From Gandjariella thermophila (lineage in GTDB: Bacteria > Actinomycetota > Actinomycetes > Mycobacteriales > Pseudonocardiaceae), in NCBI RefSeq assembly GCF_005405885.1, contig NZ_BJFL01000003.1, positions 248,001 through 312,000 of the forward strand: DNA of 64,000 nucleotides. Reading direction: 5' to 3'. Numbering within the stretch: the first letter of the stretch is position 1; each line of letters begins with the position of its first letter. The notes below the pieces were generated by a model. The model had not been told where the DNA came from and searched no databases. It was given only the letters and a program-made list of their open reading frames with translations. This document shows, one piece after another, positions 19,985 through 28,429 of the stretch. A program made the position numbers and the translations under genes.

Positions 19985-20842
19985 TCACTTCTTCTCCGGC
20001 ACCGGTGGTAGCGGCGCGTCGTCCGGCATGGCCGGGGCGGTCCAGCCGCGCTCCGCGGCGAGCTGGGCGCCGCGCAGCGTCTCCTCGGCCGCGGAGGGGC
20101 CGGCCACGTCCGCATCGCGGCCCTCGAAGAACCCGGCGAGCTGCAGCTCCGCGGTCCTGAAGTTGGTCAGCGGGGCACCCCGGGTCGGGTTGGGCCGCTC
20201 GCCGCGGCGCAGCGCCCGGACCAGTTCCACCGCGGAATCCGGCGTCTGCCTGTCGAAGAACTCGTAGTTCACCTGGAGAACCGGGGCGAGGTCGCAGGCA
20301 GCCAGGCACTCGGCGTGCTCCAGGGTCACCGACCCGGGACTGCCGGCCTCGCCGGCGGTCTCCTCGTGGCCGACGCCGAGTTCCTCCTTCAGTGCCGCGT
20401 AGATGTCGTCCCCGCCGAGCGCCGCGCACAGCGTGTTGGTGCACACGCTGACCAGGTGCTCGCCACACGGCCGGCGCTTGTACATGGTGTAGAAGGTGAC
20501 CACCGCGCTGACCTCGGCGATGCCCAGGTCGAGCTGCTCGGCGCAGAACTGGATGCCGGCCTGGCTGACGTGGCCCTCCACCGACTGCACCAGGTGCAGC
20601 AGCGGCAGCAGCGCGGACCGCGACTGCGGGTACCGGGCGATGATCTCCTTCGCCTTCGCCCGCACGTCCTCGCCGAACACCTGCCCGGAGGACCCGTTGG
20701 ACCGCGGGGTCCCGAGGTCCGCCCTGGCCGCCGCGTCGGCGGGAAAGCGTGCCTCGTCGGTGCCCTTCGCCGCCTCGGCGGGAAAACGTGCCTCGTCGGT
20801 GCCCTTCGCCGCCTCGGCGGGAAAACGTGCCTCGTCGGTCAT
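19985..20842 (-). CDS. nuoE: NADH-quinone oxidoreductase subunit E with tandem N-terminal repeat
   Basis: A 285-aa, thioredoxin-fold 2Fe-2S subunit; family members are usually shorter. The core carries the four ligands in [13 protein letters not shown] and [15 protein letters not shown]. The extra N-terminus is built from a 13-residue unit [13 protein letters not shown] repeated almost three times, encoded by a 39-bp tandem DNA repeat. ATG 20842 overlaps the nuoD stop as ATGA. The repeat lies directly at the operon junction and resembles the EAA-rich ends of the junction mini-ORFs; it is unlikely to affect the cluster domain. Confidence 0.94.
   Translation of the reverse strand: MTDEARFPAEAAKGTDEARFPAEAAKGTDEARFPADAAARADLGTPRSNGSSGQVFGEDVRAKAKEIIARYPQSRSALLPLLHLVQSVEGHVSQAGIQFCAEQLDLGIAEVSAVVTFYTMYKRRPCGEHLVSVCTNTLCAALGGDDIYAALKEELGVGHEETAGEAGSPGSVTLEHAECLAACDLAPVLQVNYEFFDRQTPDSAVELVRALRRGERPNPTRGAPLTNFRTAELQLAGFFEGRDADVAGPSAAEETLRGAQLAAERGWTAPAMPDDAPLPPVPEKK
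20738..20839. repeat. 39-bp tandem repeat (2.6 copies) in the nuoE 5' end
   Basis: Units at 20738-20776, 20777-20815 and a partial one at 20816-20839 are identical except for one A/G difference (GGGAAAGCG versus GGGAAAACG). The unit length is a multiple of three, so the repeat adds in-frame 13-residue blocks to NuoE. Near identity implies recent duplication or homogenisation. Confidence 0.9.
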
Positions 20843-22164
20843 CGGTCACACCCCCCCATCACCGGGTCGATGGAGGCGACCGCGGCGATCACGTCGGCCA
20901 CCATGCCTCCCTCGCACATCGCGGGCAGCGCCTGCAGGTTCACGAAACTGGGGTCGCGCAGGTGCACCCGCAGCGGCCGGGTGCCGCCGTCGGAGACCAG
21001 GTGCGCGCCCAGCTCGCCGCGCGGCGCCTCGACCGGCACGTACGCCTGCCCCGGCGGCACGTCGAAGCCCTCGGTGACCAGCTTGAAGTGATGGATGAGG
21101 GACTCCATCGACTGGCTCATGATCTTGCGGACGTGCTCCAGCGAGTTGCCCAGCCCGTCCGGGCCGATGGTCAGCTTGGCCGGCCAGGCGATCTTGGGGT
21201 TGTCCACCATGACCGGCCCCGGCTCCAGCTTGTCCAGCGTCTGCCGGATGATCTTCAACGACTGGTGGATCTCCTCCAGCCGGATCAGGTACCGGGCGTA
21301 GCAGTCCGCCGCGGTTTCGGTCGGCACCTCGAAGTCGTACTCCTCGTAGCCGAGGTATGGCTCGACCTTGCGCAGGTCCCAGGCCAGCCCGGCGGAACGC
21401 AGGATGGGGCCGGTGACGCCGAGCGCGAGGCAGGCGTCCAGCGGCAGGTAGCCGACGTTCTGCAGGCGCTTCTTCCAGATCGGCTGGCCGGTGAGCAGCT
21501 TGTCGTAGTCCGGCAGCCGCCTGTCCATCACCGTGATGAACTCGCGGATCTTCTGGTCGTAGTCCTCGGGCAGGTCCTGGGCGATCCCGCCGGGCCGGAT
21601 GAAGGCGTGGTTCATCCGCAGGCCGGTCAGGTACTCAAGCAGGTGCAGGACCTCCTCGCGCTCCCGGAACCCGGCGGTCATCCCGGTCAGCGCGCCCAGT
21701 TCCATGCCGCCGGTGGCCAGCGCGACCAGGTGCGAGCCGATCCGGTTGATCTCCATCAGCATGACCCGGATGACCTCGGCGCGCCGCGGCGGCGTGATGC
21801 CGAGCAGCTTCTCCACGGCCATGCAGTAGGCGGTCTCGTTGAAGAGGGGCGAGAGGTAGTCCGCCCGGGTGACGAAGGTGACGCCCTGGGTCCAGGTGCG
21901 GTACTCGCAGTTCTTCTCGATCCCGGTGTGCAGGTACCCGATCACGGAGCGGGCCTGGGTGACGGTCTCACCCTCCAGTTCCAGCACGATCCGGAGCACG
22001 CCGTGCGTGGACGGGTGCTGCGGACCGAGGTTCATCACGATCCGCTCGTCGTGCCTGGCGTCCTCGAGAACCTCGTCCCAGTCGCCGCCGGTGAGCGTGT
22101 AGACCCGGCCCTCGGTGGTCTCCCGGGCGCTGGCGTACGGGTCGGTGTCGTAGTCGGTGCTCAC
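20839..22164 (-). CDS. nuoD: NADH-quinone oxidoreductase subunit D
   Basis: A 441-aa 49-kDa-type subunit that forms the quinone chamber with Nuo[21 protein letters not shown] carries the conserved quinone-site His, and [40 protein letters not shown] and the C-terminal [20 protein letters not shown] are all standard. GTG 22164 overlaps the nuoC stop as GTGA. Confidence 0.95.
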   Translation of the reverse strand: MSTDYDTDPYASARETTEGRVYTLTGGDWDEVLEDARHDERIVMNLGPQHPSTHGVLRIVLELEGETVTQARSVIGYLHTGIEKNCEYRTWTQGVTFVTRADYLSPLFNETAYCMAVEKLLGITPPRRAEVIRVMLMEINRIGSHLVALATGGMELGALTGMTAGFREREEVLHLLEYLTGLRMNHAFIRPGGIAQDLPEDYDQKIREFITVMDRRLPDYDKLLTGQPIWKKRLQNVGYLPLDACLALGVTGPILRSAGLAWDLRKVEPYLGYEEYDFEVPTETAADCYARYLIRLEEIHQSLKIIRQTLDKLEPGPVMVDNPKIAWPAKLTIGPDGLGNSLEHVRKIMSQSMESLIHHFKLVTEGFDVPPGQAYVPVEAPRGELGAHLVSDGGTRPLRVHLRDPSFVNLQALPAMCEGGMVADVIAAVASIDPVMGGCDR

Positions 22165-22961
22165 GAGTACGCCCTCCGCTCGTCGGGCGGCGGGATCTCG
22201 GCGCCCTTGTACTCCACCGGAATCCCGCCCAGCGGGTAGTCCTTGCGCTGCGGGTGGCCGTCCCAGTCGTCCGGCATGAGGATCCGGGTCAGCGCGGGGT
22301 GACCGTCGTAGACGATGCCGAACATGTCGTAGGCCTCGCGCTCGTGCCAGTCGGCCGTCGGGTAGACGTCGACGATGCTCGGCACGTGCGGGGAGTCGAC
22401 GTCCACCGCGCACTCCAGCCGCAGCCGGCGCCGGTACGTCATCGATGTCAGGTGGTAGACGGAGTGCAACCGCTGCGGCACCTCGGGACCGTAGTCCACC
22501 CCGGAGACCGAGCTGCACAGCTCGAAGCGCAGCGCCGGGTCGTCCCGGAGGATGCGGCAGATCTGCGGGAGGAACCCGGGCTCGACGTAGAAGGTCAGCT
22601 CGCCGCGGTCCACGGTGACCTGCTGGATCGCCTCGGCCGGCAGGCCGGCGTCCGGCATCGCGGCCAGCAGCGCGTCGGCCACCTCGTCGAACCAGCCGCC
22701 GTAGGGCCGCTCGGCCGGCGGCGGCGAGTAGGCGGGCAGCCGCAGGCCGCCGTAGCCGGAGGTGTCGCCGCTGCCGCGGACGCCGAACATGCCCTTCCGC
22801 GCCCGGCCGGCGACCAGCGGCGTCTTGTGCTCGGCCGGCTCGGCCCCGTTGCGCCGCGGCTCCAGGCCCTTCTTCCCGCGCTCCGCGCTGGAGTGCTCCT
22901 CGCCCGGGGCTGGCGTGGTGGCCTTCTCCGGCTGGTCACTACCGCTTGCCATGGTGCTCAC
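22161..22961 (-). CDS. nuoC: NADH-quinone oxidoreductase subunit C
   Basis: A 266-aa 30-kDa-type subunit of the peripheral arm. The first 80 residues are hydrophilic and non-conserved. The core includes [40 protein letters not shown] and [20 protein letters not shown], the family signature. GTG 22961 overlaps the nuoB stop (GTGA) in the style of the operon; ATG 22952 is an alternative that removes three residues. Confidence 0.94.
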   Translation of the reverse strand: MSTMASGSDQPEKATTPAPGEEHSSAERGKKGLEPRRNGAEPAEHKTPLVAGRARKGMFGVRGSGDTSGYGGLRLPAYSPPPAERPYGGWFDEVADALLAAMPDAGLPAEAIQQVTVDRGELTFYVEPGFLPQICRILRDDPALRFELCSSVSGVDYGPEVPQRLHSVYHLTSMTYRRRLRLECAVDVDSPHVPSIVDVYPTADWHEREAYDMFGIVYDGHPALTRILMPDDWDGHPQRKDYPLGGIPVEYKGAEIPPPDERRAYS

Positions 22962-23509
22962 TTCTTCTTCGCGTAGCGGACCGAGGACGGGATCAGTTCG
23001 GTGCGCTTGCCACTCGCGGCGCGCAGCGCGGCCCGGGTCGGCCCCAGCGGCTCGTCCATGATCTTGGCGTGCAGCTTGAGGATCGCGTCCATGAGCATTT
23101 CCGGGCGCGGCGGGCAGCCCGGCAGGTACATGTCTACCGGGACGATATGGTCGACGCCCTGGACGACGGCGTAGTTGTTGAACATGCCGCCGGAGGAGGC
23201 GCACACGCCCATCGCCAGCACCCAGCGCGGCTCGGGCATCTGGTCGTAGATCTGCCGGAGGACGGGCGCCATCTTGTTGGTCACCCGGCCGGCCACGATC
23301 ATCAGGTCGGCCTGCCGGGGCGAGGCGCGGAACACCTCCATGCCGAACCGGGCGAGGTCGTAGCGCGGCCCTCCGGTGGTCATCATCTCGATCGCGCAGC
23401 AGGCGAGCCCGAAGGTGGCCGGCCACAGCGACGACTTCCTGGTCCAGTTGACCAGCTTCTCCACCGTGGTCAACAGGATGCCGTTGGGAAGTTTCTCCTC
23501 CAGACCCAT
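22958..23509 (-). CDS. nuoB: NADH-quinone oxidoreductase subunit B
   Basis: A 183-aa PSST subunit that holds the terminal N2 cluster donating electrons to menaquinone. [20 protein letters not shown] supplies the tandem cysteines, [20 protein letters not shown] the third and [20 protein letters not shown] the fourth. ATG 23509 is 19 bp from the nuoA stop with CAGGGGCG as ribosome site. Confidence 0.96.
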   Translation of the reverse strand: MGLEEKLPNGILLTTVEKLVNWTRKSSLWPATFGLACCAIEMMTTGGPRYDLARFGMEVFRASPRQADLMIVAGRVTNKMAPVLRQIYDQMPEPRWVLAMGVCASSGGMFNNYAVVQGVDHIVPVDMYLPGCPPRPEMLMDAILKLHAKIMDEPLGPTRAALRAASGKRTELIPSSVRYAKKK

Positions 23510-23528
23510 GACACGCCCCTGGTTCTTG

Positions 23529-23894
23529 TCAGTTCCAGTCCAGGCCGCCGCGCCGCCAGACGTAGGCGTACGCGAACCCGACCGTGGCGATGAACAGCGC
23601 GATCTCCACCAGGCCGAACAGGCCGAGGGCGTCCGCGGAGACCGCGAACGGGTAGAGGAAGACCATCTCGATGTCGAACAGGATGAACAGCATCGCCGTC
23701 AGGTAGTAGGCGACCGGCATTCGGCCGCCCCCGACGACGGGCTGCGGCGACGGCTCGATGCCGCACTCGTAGGCATCCAGCTTCGCCTTGTTGTAGCGAC
23801 GGGGGCCGACGTACGGCGCGATCGTCACCGAGAACAGGGCGAACAACGCGGCAAGCACGAACAGCAACAGGATGGGGACGTAGCTCTGGAGCAC
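23529..23894 (-). CDS. nuoA: NADH-quinone oxidoreductase subunit A
   Basis: A 121-aa three-helix subunit and first gene of the operon. [20 protein letters not shown] and [20 protein letters not shown] are diagnostic (loop Cys and acidic helix). GTG 23894 ([12 protein letters not shown]) is chosen; an upstream in-frame start would add a non-conserved Arg/Gly leader. AAAGGACGG lies upstream. Transcription probably begins in the following 150 bp, under the Rex operator at 24045-24062. Confidence 0.94.
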   Translation of the reverse strand: MLQSYVPILLLFVLAALFALFSVTIAPYVGPRRYNKAKLDAYECGIEPSPQPVVGGGRMPVAYYLTAMLFILFDIEMVFLYPFAVSADALGLFGLVEIALFIATVGFAYAYVWRRGGLDWN

Positions 23895-24335
23895 CGGTCC
23901 GCCGTCCTTTCCTCGTCCTCGCGACCAAGTGGCCGCCACTCGTCCCGAACCCTAGACGTGACGAACCCCTCGCCGTCACTGAGGCGTACCTAACACCCGT
24001 ACGCCCGTACGGCGAGACGCAGGTCACGCGCCATGCGGACCAGCTTGTGAACTGCTTCACAAACTAGCGCGTGACAAGTGTATGCCCGTGGAGCGATGTT
24101 GTGGACCTCGGGTCCCCCCAAATGCCGCTGGCCAGCCACCGTCAGCGGCCGGCTACCAGCACCTTTAGGCCATCCGAGTGACACCGGCAGATCATCTTCG
24201 CGGCCCGCGGTGACCGCTCCTTAGCCGGAGAACAAGCCGCCAACCCGCCGTCAACTCGGGCATCCATCCCATTTCGGTCGGGGTGTCGCGCGCCAGCGAC
24301 CTTCGAACCGGGCCGCGACCGTCGCGGGGTCCGCG
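23895..24335. promoter_or_regulatory. nuo operon leader and divergent promoter region
   Basis: This 440-bp gene-free region separates divergent nuoA and a small membrane-protein gene. It holds the Rex palindrome and, closer to nuoA, a near-perfect direct repeat of CGTACGGG (minus strand, around 24001-24012). No -10/-35 pair could be assigned with confidence on either strand, and no RNA gene was recognised. Confidence 0.5.
24045..24062. promoter_or_regulatory. Rex (NAD+/NADH redox sensor) operator upstream of nuoA
   Basis: TTGTGAACTGCTTCACAA is a perfect 7-4-7 palindrome and exactly fits the Rex operator consensus TTGTGAANNNNTTCACAA. In Streptomyces coelicolor, Rex is known to repress nuoA-N, cydABCD and rex-hemACD and to release DNA when NADH rises. 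The site is 151 bp upstream of the nuoA start. It predicts that complex I here is induced by a high NADH/NAD+ ratio. The rex gene itself is not in the window. Confidence 0.88.
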
Positions 24336-24827
24336 ATGCTGCCCGGCATGAAGCCTCGTTCCGGCCGCCGGCGGGCGCCGTGGGTCAGGGTGGCGCGGCT
24401 CGGCCTCGCGCACTGGTTCTTCGGGAACGCGTACGAGGCCGTGGTGGACGTGCCGCGCCTGCTCGCGGACGCCCAGCCGCGCCGCGCACCGCGACTTCTC
24501 GCCGCCGGCAGCCCGGTCCGCTACTACGCACCCGTCGCACCGGTGACCCTCGCGGCGACCGCGGCCACCCTGGCAGACGGCTGGCGCTTCGGTGACCGCC
24601 GCCGGGTCGCCACCGCGGGGGCCGCCGTTGTCTCGGCCGTGGGGCTGACCGGCTACCTGGTGCTGACCACCAACCGGCGGCTGCTGCAGAGCCCCGAGCC
24701 GCTGGCCGAGGCAGAGCGCCGCGTCCTGGTCGCCCGCTGGCACCGGGTCAACCTGGTCCGCCTGGCGGCCCTCACCGTCGCCGCGGCGGCCCTCCGCCAA
24801 GCGACGACACCCGGCCGCGCGACGTAG
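24336..24827 (+). CDS. Small integral membrane protein, DUF1772/anthrone-oxygenase-like
   Basis: A 163-aa protein with about four hydrophobic segments. A first helix around LGLAHWFFGNAYEAVVDVPR is followed by VAPVTLAATAATLA, a third helix around AAVVSAVGLTGYLVLTTNRR, and a last around LVRLAALTVAAAAL. The Arg-x-x-Trp-His-Arg-x-Asn loop before the last helix resembles DUF1772-type proteins. Function is unknown. ATG 24336 has GGGG upstream; ATG 24348 is possible. Stands alone, divergent from nuo. Confidence 0.65.
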   Translation: MLPGMKPRSGRRRAPWVRVARLGLAHWFFGNAYEAVVDVPRLLADAQPRRAPRLLAAGSPVRYYAPVAPVTLAATAATLADGWRFGDRRRVATAGAAVVSAVGLTGYLVLTTNRRLLQSPEPLAEAERRVLVARWHRVNLVRLAALTVAAAALRQATTPGRAT

Positions 24828-24861
24828 TGGCTCGGACATCGCTGTCCCCGAAGTTTCGAGG

Positions 24862-25671
24862 TCAGGCGCTGTGATCGTGGTCCGCCAGCACCTCGTTGAT
24901 CACATGACGTTGGCTGGCGTGTTCCGCATCGCTGCCGACGGCGTCGGCCAGGCAGATGAGCGCCTTCCAGAGTGCCCAGCCACGGGCGCGTGCCCAGGTA
25001 CCGGGGTCCTGGCCAACCGCGTCGCGGAAGGCTTCCCGGCTGGCGCCCGCGAACATCGTCCAGGTGATGACCAGATCGCAGGCCGGATCGCCGACACCCG
25101 ACGTGCCGAAGTCGATGACGGCGGCCAACCTTCCGTCCTTGACTAGCAGGTTGCCAGCGGACATGTCGCCGTGGAACCAGACTGGCGGACCGTGCCAGGC
25201 CGCGTCGAGGGCGGCCTGCCACACGGCCGCCGCCCTCCCGGTGTCGATGTCGCCGTCCAGCAGGTCTAGGGCATGGCGGGTCTCGGCGTCGTAGTGGGCC
25301 AGCGACGCGCCCCAGTAGAAGCTGTGCGCACCCGCCGTCGGCCCGTCGGCCGCGTCGATGCGCTGCAGGGCAACGATGAAGTCGGCGACCGAGGCCGCGA
25401 AGTCGGACATGTCGTGGACACGGTCGGCGCTCGCGGTCTCGCCGTCCAGCCAGCGGCGAACCGACCAGTCGAAGGGGTATCCCTCGGCCGGCGTTCCCTT
25501 CGCCAGCGGCACGGGAATCGGGACCGGCAAAGACGACGCGAGAACCGGCAGCCACCGATGTTCCTTGCCGACCGCCGCGGCGTACCGCTCCGCGGTCGGC
25601 AGCCGCACGCTCATCGTGTCACCGAGGCGGTACGTCCGGTTGTCCCACCCGTCGACCTCGACGGGCGTCAC
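24862..25671 (-). CDS. APH-family phosphotransferase with disrupted 5' end
   Basis: A 269-aa aminoglycoside-phosphotransferase-fold kinase. Catalytic loop WFHGDMSAGNLLV (about residue 164) and Mg-binding VIDFGTSGVGDPACDLVI are intact, as is the nucleotide-loop start GWDNRTYRLG. The present frame begins at GTG 25671 (VTPVEVDGWDN), lacking the usual helix before it. Just upstream, a GTG at 25751 starts VDGRTGIDAALVRRLIAD, clearly the missing helix, followed by a TAG (25697-25695) and a one-base shift before PQWRDLAVTPVE. One nonsense change plus one deleted base separate it from the main frame. The shortened protein may still fold; substrate unknown. Confidence 0.75.
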   Translation of the reverse strand: MTPVEVDGWDNRTYRLGDTMSVRLPTAERYAAAVGKEHRWLPVLASSLPVPIPVPLAKGTPAEGYPFDWSVRRWLDGETASADRVHDMSDFAASVADFIVALQRIDAADGPTAGAHSFYWGASLAHYDAETRHALDLLDGDIDTGRAAAVWQAALDAAWHGPPVWFHGDMSAGNLLVKDGRLAAVIDFGTSGVGDPACDLVITWTMFAGASREAFRDAVGQDPGTWARARGWALWKALICLADAVGSDAEHASQRHVINEVLADHDHSA

Positions 25672-25751
25672 CGCAAGATCCCTCCACTGTGGAACTAGTC
25701 CGCAATCAGGCGCCTGACCAGTGCCGCGTCAATCCCCGTGCGCCCGTCCAC
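25672..25751 (-). pseudogene. Detached 5' end of the APH-family gene
   Basis: Encodes VDGRTGIDAALVRRLIAD, then TAG, then (after restoring one C) F-PQWRDLAV leading straight into the intact kinase frame. In relatives this reads as LVRRLLAxQFPQW. The sequence therefore shows a Gln-to-stop change (CAG to TAG) and a one-base deletion within six bases. No alternative start precedes the remaining ORF except GTG 25671. Confidence 0.65.
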
Positions 25752-25781
25752 GGGTCGGTTTCCCGACGAGCCGGCCAAGGA

Positions 25782-25922
25782 TCAGGCCGGGTCGAGATCG
25801 CCAGAGCGGACCTTCACCACCTCGGCGACGTACGCCACCTCGACGCAGTTCCCACCGCCGTTGGCTCCGCCGGTGCGGCTGCTCCTCCGCCACCTGGCGC
25901 GAGCCAGATTCGGAGTGCTCAT
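25782..25922 (-). CDS. DUF397 family small protein, shortened C-terminus
   Basis: A 46-aa protein starting MSTPNLARARWRRSSRTGGA and containing GGGNCVEVAYVAEVVKVRSG, the DUF397 core (W-R-K/R-S-S ... NCVEVA). Family members normally continue with about 15 more residues (VxVRDSKDPxGPVLxF-type strand); here a TGA follows DLDPA, so the last strand is lost or frame-shifted. ATG 25922 has GAGGAGG upstream. In actinomycetes DUF397 genes sit beside XRE/DUF5753 regulators, and the DUF5753 remnant here is 22 bp upstream. Confidence 0.75.
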   Translation of the reverse strand: MSTPNLARARWRRSSRTGGANGGGNCVEVAYVAEVVKVRSGDLDPA

Positions 25923-25943
25923 CTCGCGCCTCCTCACCATCGG

Positions 25944-26214
25944 TCACTGGTAGTCATGTAGCACAGCCTTGATCACTTCAAGGGATGCACTGACTCCGAG
26001 CGCCGTGCTCGTCAGGATGCCGAACCTCAGCGTACAGCGGCGAACATGCTCCTGTTCCTCCAAGTAGATGGCGCCCTCGATGCCCTCCACATAGCCCTTG
26101 TCTCCGTATGGCTCCGGGAGCGTGAGGATCGTGAAGCCGTTCTCCAGACCGGGATGTGCGCCGGCCTCGAGGGGCACCACCCGGTGGGCAGCCGCCGTCC
26201 CGGAGCGGCTGGGG
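25944..26214 (-). pseudogene. C-terminal remnant of an XRE/DUF5753 (Scr1-type) regulator
   Basis: The frame encodes RVVPLEAGAHPGLENGFTIL then LPEPYGDKGYVEGIEGAIYL, which is the end of DUF5753, the domain that follows an HTH in Scr1-type regulators. The HTH and most of DUF5753 are missing, because homology stops just before the menJ stop at 26215. It retains a normal C-terminal stop and sits upstream of DUF397 in the usual order. Best read as a deletion remnant; whether a short protein is made is unclear. Confidence 0.7.
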
Positions 26215-27510
26215 TCACAGGCTGGGCGTGATCCTCGTCGCAAGCGTGATGGCGCGGTCCACGAAGTCCCCGTTGCGCTGGTCGTACAGGCCGGCGAGCA
26301 GCTTGAGCAGGGCCCGCATGACCGGGGCCTTGTTCATGCCGATCTGCGCGCCGCCACGCATGATCTTCGGGTTGCCGATCAGCCTGCTGAAGTAGGTGCC
26401 CAGCCGGTAGTAGCTGCCGAGCTGGGACTTCAGCGCCGCCGGGTAGCGGGAGAACGCGTGCTCCCGGGACGGACCGGTCTTGCGGGCCAGTCCCTGCACC
26501 ACGCACTCGGCGGCCAGCTTGGCGGACTCCATGGCGAAGCCGATGCCCTCGCCGTTGAACGGGTTCACCACGCCGCCGGCGTCGCCGAGCAGCATCAGGC
26601 CGTCGCGGTAGTGCGGGGTGCGGTTGAAGCCCATCGGCAGCGCCGCGCCGCCGATCCGGCCGGTGGCGTTCTCCTCGCGCAGGCCCCACTCCTCGGGCGT
26701 GCCGTCCAACCAGGCCCGCATCATGGCCCGATAGTCGGTGCCCTTGAAGGCCTCCGATGTGGACAGTGTGCCGAGGCCGACGTTGGCGGTGCCGTCGCCC
26801 ATGCCGAAGATCCAGCCGTAGCCGGGCAGCAGCTTGGGGTTGGCCGGATCGGAGCGGTCCCACAGCTCCAGGTGCGACTCGAGGTAGTCGTCCTTGCTGC
26901 GCGGGCTGGTGTAGTAGCGGCGGATGGCGACGCCGATCGGGCGGTCGTCGCGCTTCTGGATGCCGACCGACAGGGCGAGCCGGGCGGACACGCCGTCGCA
27001 GGCCAGCACGATCGGCGCCCGGTAGCTGACCGGGACCTTCTCCGGGCCGGCCTTGGCCTGCACGCCGACCACCCGCCCGGTGCGCTCGTCGGTGATGGCA
27101 CCGCTGACGTTGGTGTTCTCCGCCAGCCGGGCGCCGGCGCGCTGCGCGTGGTGGGCCAGCATCTCGTCGAAGTCCCGGCGCGGCCGCACCACGCCGTAGG
27201 GCGGGTAGTCGGACAGCTCCGGCCAGTCCAGCTCCAGCACGGTGCCGCCGCCGATCACCCGCAGCCCCCGGTTGTGCAGCCAGCCGGCCTCCTCGCGGGT
27301 GTCGATGCCCAGGTCGATGAGCTGCTTCACGCCGCGCGGGGTGAGCCCGTCGCCGCACACCTTGTCCCGGGGGAAGGTGCTCTTCTCCAGCAGCAGCACG
27401 TCGAGCCCGGCGCGGGCGAGGTACGTGGCGGCGGTCGATCCGGCCGGCCCGGCGCCGACCACGATCACGTCGGCGTCGTCACCCGGCTGGCGTCGGCTGG
27501 CGGTGCTCAT
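26215..27510 (-). CDS. menJ: Menaquinone reductase (geranylgeranyl reductase family FAD enzyme)
   Basis: A 431-aa flavoprotein. DVIVVGAGPAGSTAATYLAR (about residue 14) is the FAD Rossmann motif, DKVCGDGLTPRGVKQL is the family signature, and LMLLGDAGGVVNPFNGEGIG (about 305) is the second FAD motif. In mycobacteria MenJ saturates one isoprene unit of the menaquinone side chain. Adjacent to menG, matching Rv0558-Rv0561c. ATG 27510 follows GGAGGACACAGC. General geranylgeranyl reductase activity (lipids, chlorophyll-like) cannot be excluded, but context favours menaquinone. Confidence 0.88.
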   Translation of the reverse strand: MSTASRRQPGDDADVIVVGAGPAGSTAATYLARAGLDVLLLEKSTFPRDKVCGDGLTPRGVKQLIDLGIDTREEAGWLHNRGLRVIGGGTVLELDWPELSDYPPYGVVRPRRDFDEMLAHHAQRAGARLAENTNVSGAITDERTGRVVGVQAKAGPEKVPVSYRAPIVLACDGVSARLALSVGIQKRDDRPIGVAIRRYYTSPRSKDDYLESHLELWDRSDPANPKLLPGYGWIFGMGDGTANVGLGTLSTSEAFKGTDYRAMMRAWLDGTPEEWGLREENATGRIGGAALPMGFNRTPHYRDGLMLLGDAGGVVNPFNGEGIGFAMESAKLAAECVVQGLARKTGPSREHAFSRYPAALKSQLGSYYRLGTYFSRLIGNPKIMRGGAQIGMNKAPVMRALLKLLAGLYDQRNGDFVDRAITLATRITPSL

Positions 27511-27725
27511 GCTGTGTCCTCCGCGGGTCTGCGCGCGGCCGCGATCGTGTCGCCAGGGCGCGGCCGAAGTGCCTTGAGACGTTCCCCCGGAGGGCGCCCC
27601 GCCGCCCCGATCGCGGGGCCTGGCGGCCCGTGCGCGCGTGGATGGTTCGTTCGGGTGGCGCAGCTGTCGAGGGATCAATCGTCCCACTCCCTGCTCCACG
27701 AATCGCTGCGCGGCCACGGTCAAGA

Positions 27726-28427
27726 CTATTCGGCGGGCATGGCCGGCCGGGTCGCCCGGTGCACGGCGACGATTCCCCCGGTCAGGTTGCGCCAGGCCAC
27801 GTCGGTCCACCCCGAGTCGTTGATGATCTCCGCCAGCCGGTGCTGGTCCGGCCAGGCGCGGATGGACTCGGCCAGGTACACGTACGCCTCCGGGTTGGCG
27901 GAGACCCGGTGCGCGATCCACGGCAGCGCACGCATCAGGTAGTTCAGGTACACCGCGCGGAACGGCCCCCAGACCGGCCGGGAGAACTCGCACACCGCGA
28001 GCCGCCCGCCGGGCCGCGCCACCCTGGCCATCTCGCGCAGCGCCCCGGCGGTGTCCGCCATGTTGCGCAGGCCGAACAGCACGGCGACCGCGTCGAAGCT
28101 GGCGTCGGCGAACGGCAGCCGCAGCGCGTCCGCGGCCACCATGGGGACCCCGCGGTGCCGGCCGTGCCGCAGCATGCCCAGCGAGAAGTCGGCCGCCACG
28201 CACCACGCCCCCGACCGCGCGAACTCCACTGTGGACACCGCGGTGCCCGCGGCGAGGTCGAGGACCCGCTCGCCGGGCCGCGGGTCCAGCGCGCGGCGGG
28301 TGACGTCGCGCCAGTGCGCGTCCAGGCCGAAGGACAGCACCGAGTTGGTCACGTCGTAGCGGCGCGCCACGCCGTCGAACATCTCGGCGACCGCGCGCGG
28401 GTCCTTGTCCAAACCTGCTCGGGGCAT
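27726..28427 (-). CDS. menG: Demethylmenaquinone methyltransferase
   Basis: A 233-aa class I SAM methyltransferase of the UbiE/MenG family. [20 protein letters not shown] is the SAM motif [21 protein letters not shown] and [20 protein letters not shown] match UbiE signatures, and [20 protein letters not shown] is the conserved end. It methylates the demethylmenaquinone ring in the last synthetic step. It lies 3 bp from the upstream glycosyltransferase gene and 215 bp from menJ. Confidence 0.92.
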   Translation of the reverse strand: MPRAGLDKDPRAVAEMFDGVARRYDVTNSVLSFGLDAHWRDVTRRALDPRPGERVLDLAAGTAVSTVEFARSGAWCVAADFSLGMLRHGRHRGVPMVAADALRLPFADASFDAVAVLFGLRNMADTAGALREMARVARPGGRLAVCEFSRPVWGPFRAVYLNYLMRALPWIAHRVSANPEAYVYLAESIRAWPDQHRLAEIINDSGWTDVAWRNLTGGIVAVHRATRPAMPAE

Positions 28428-28429
28428 GG

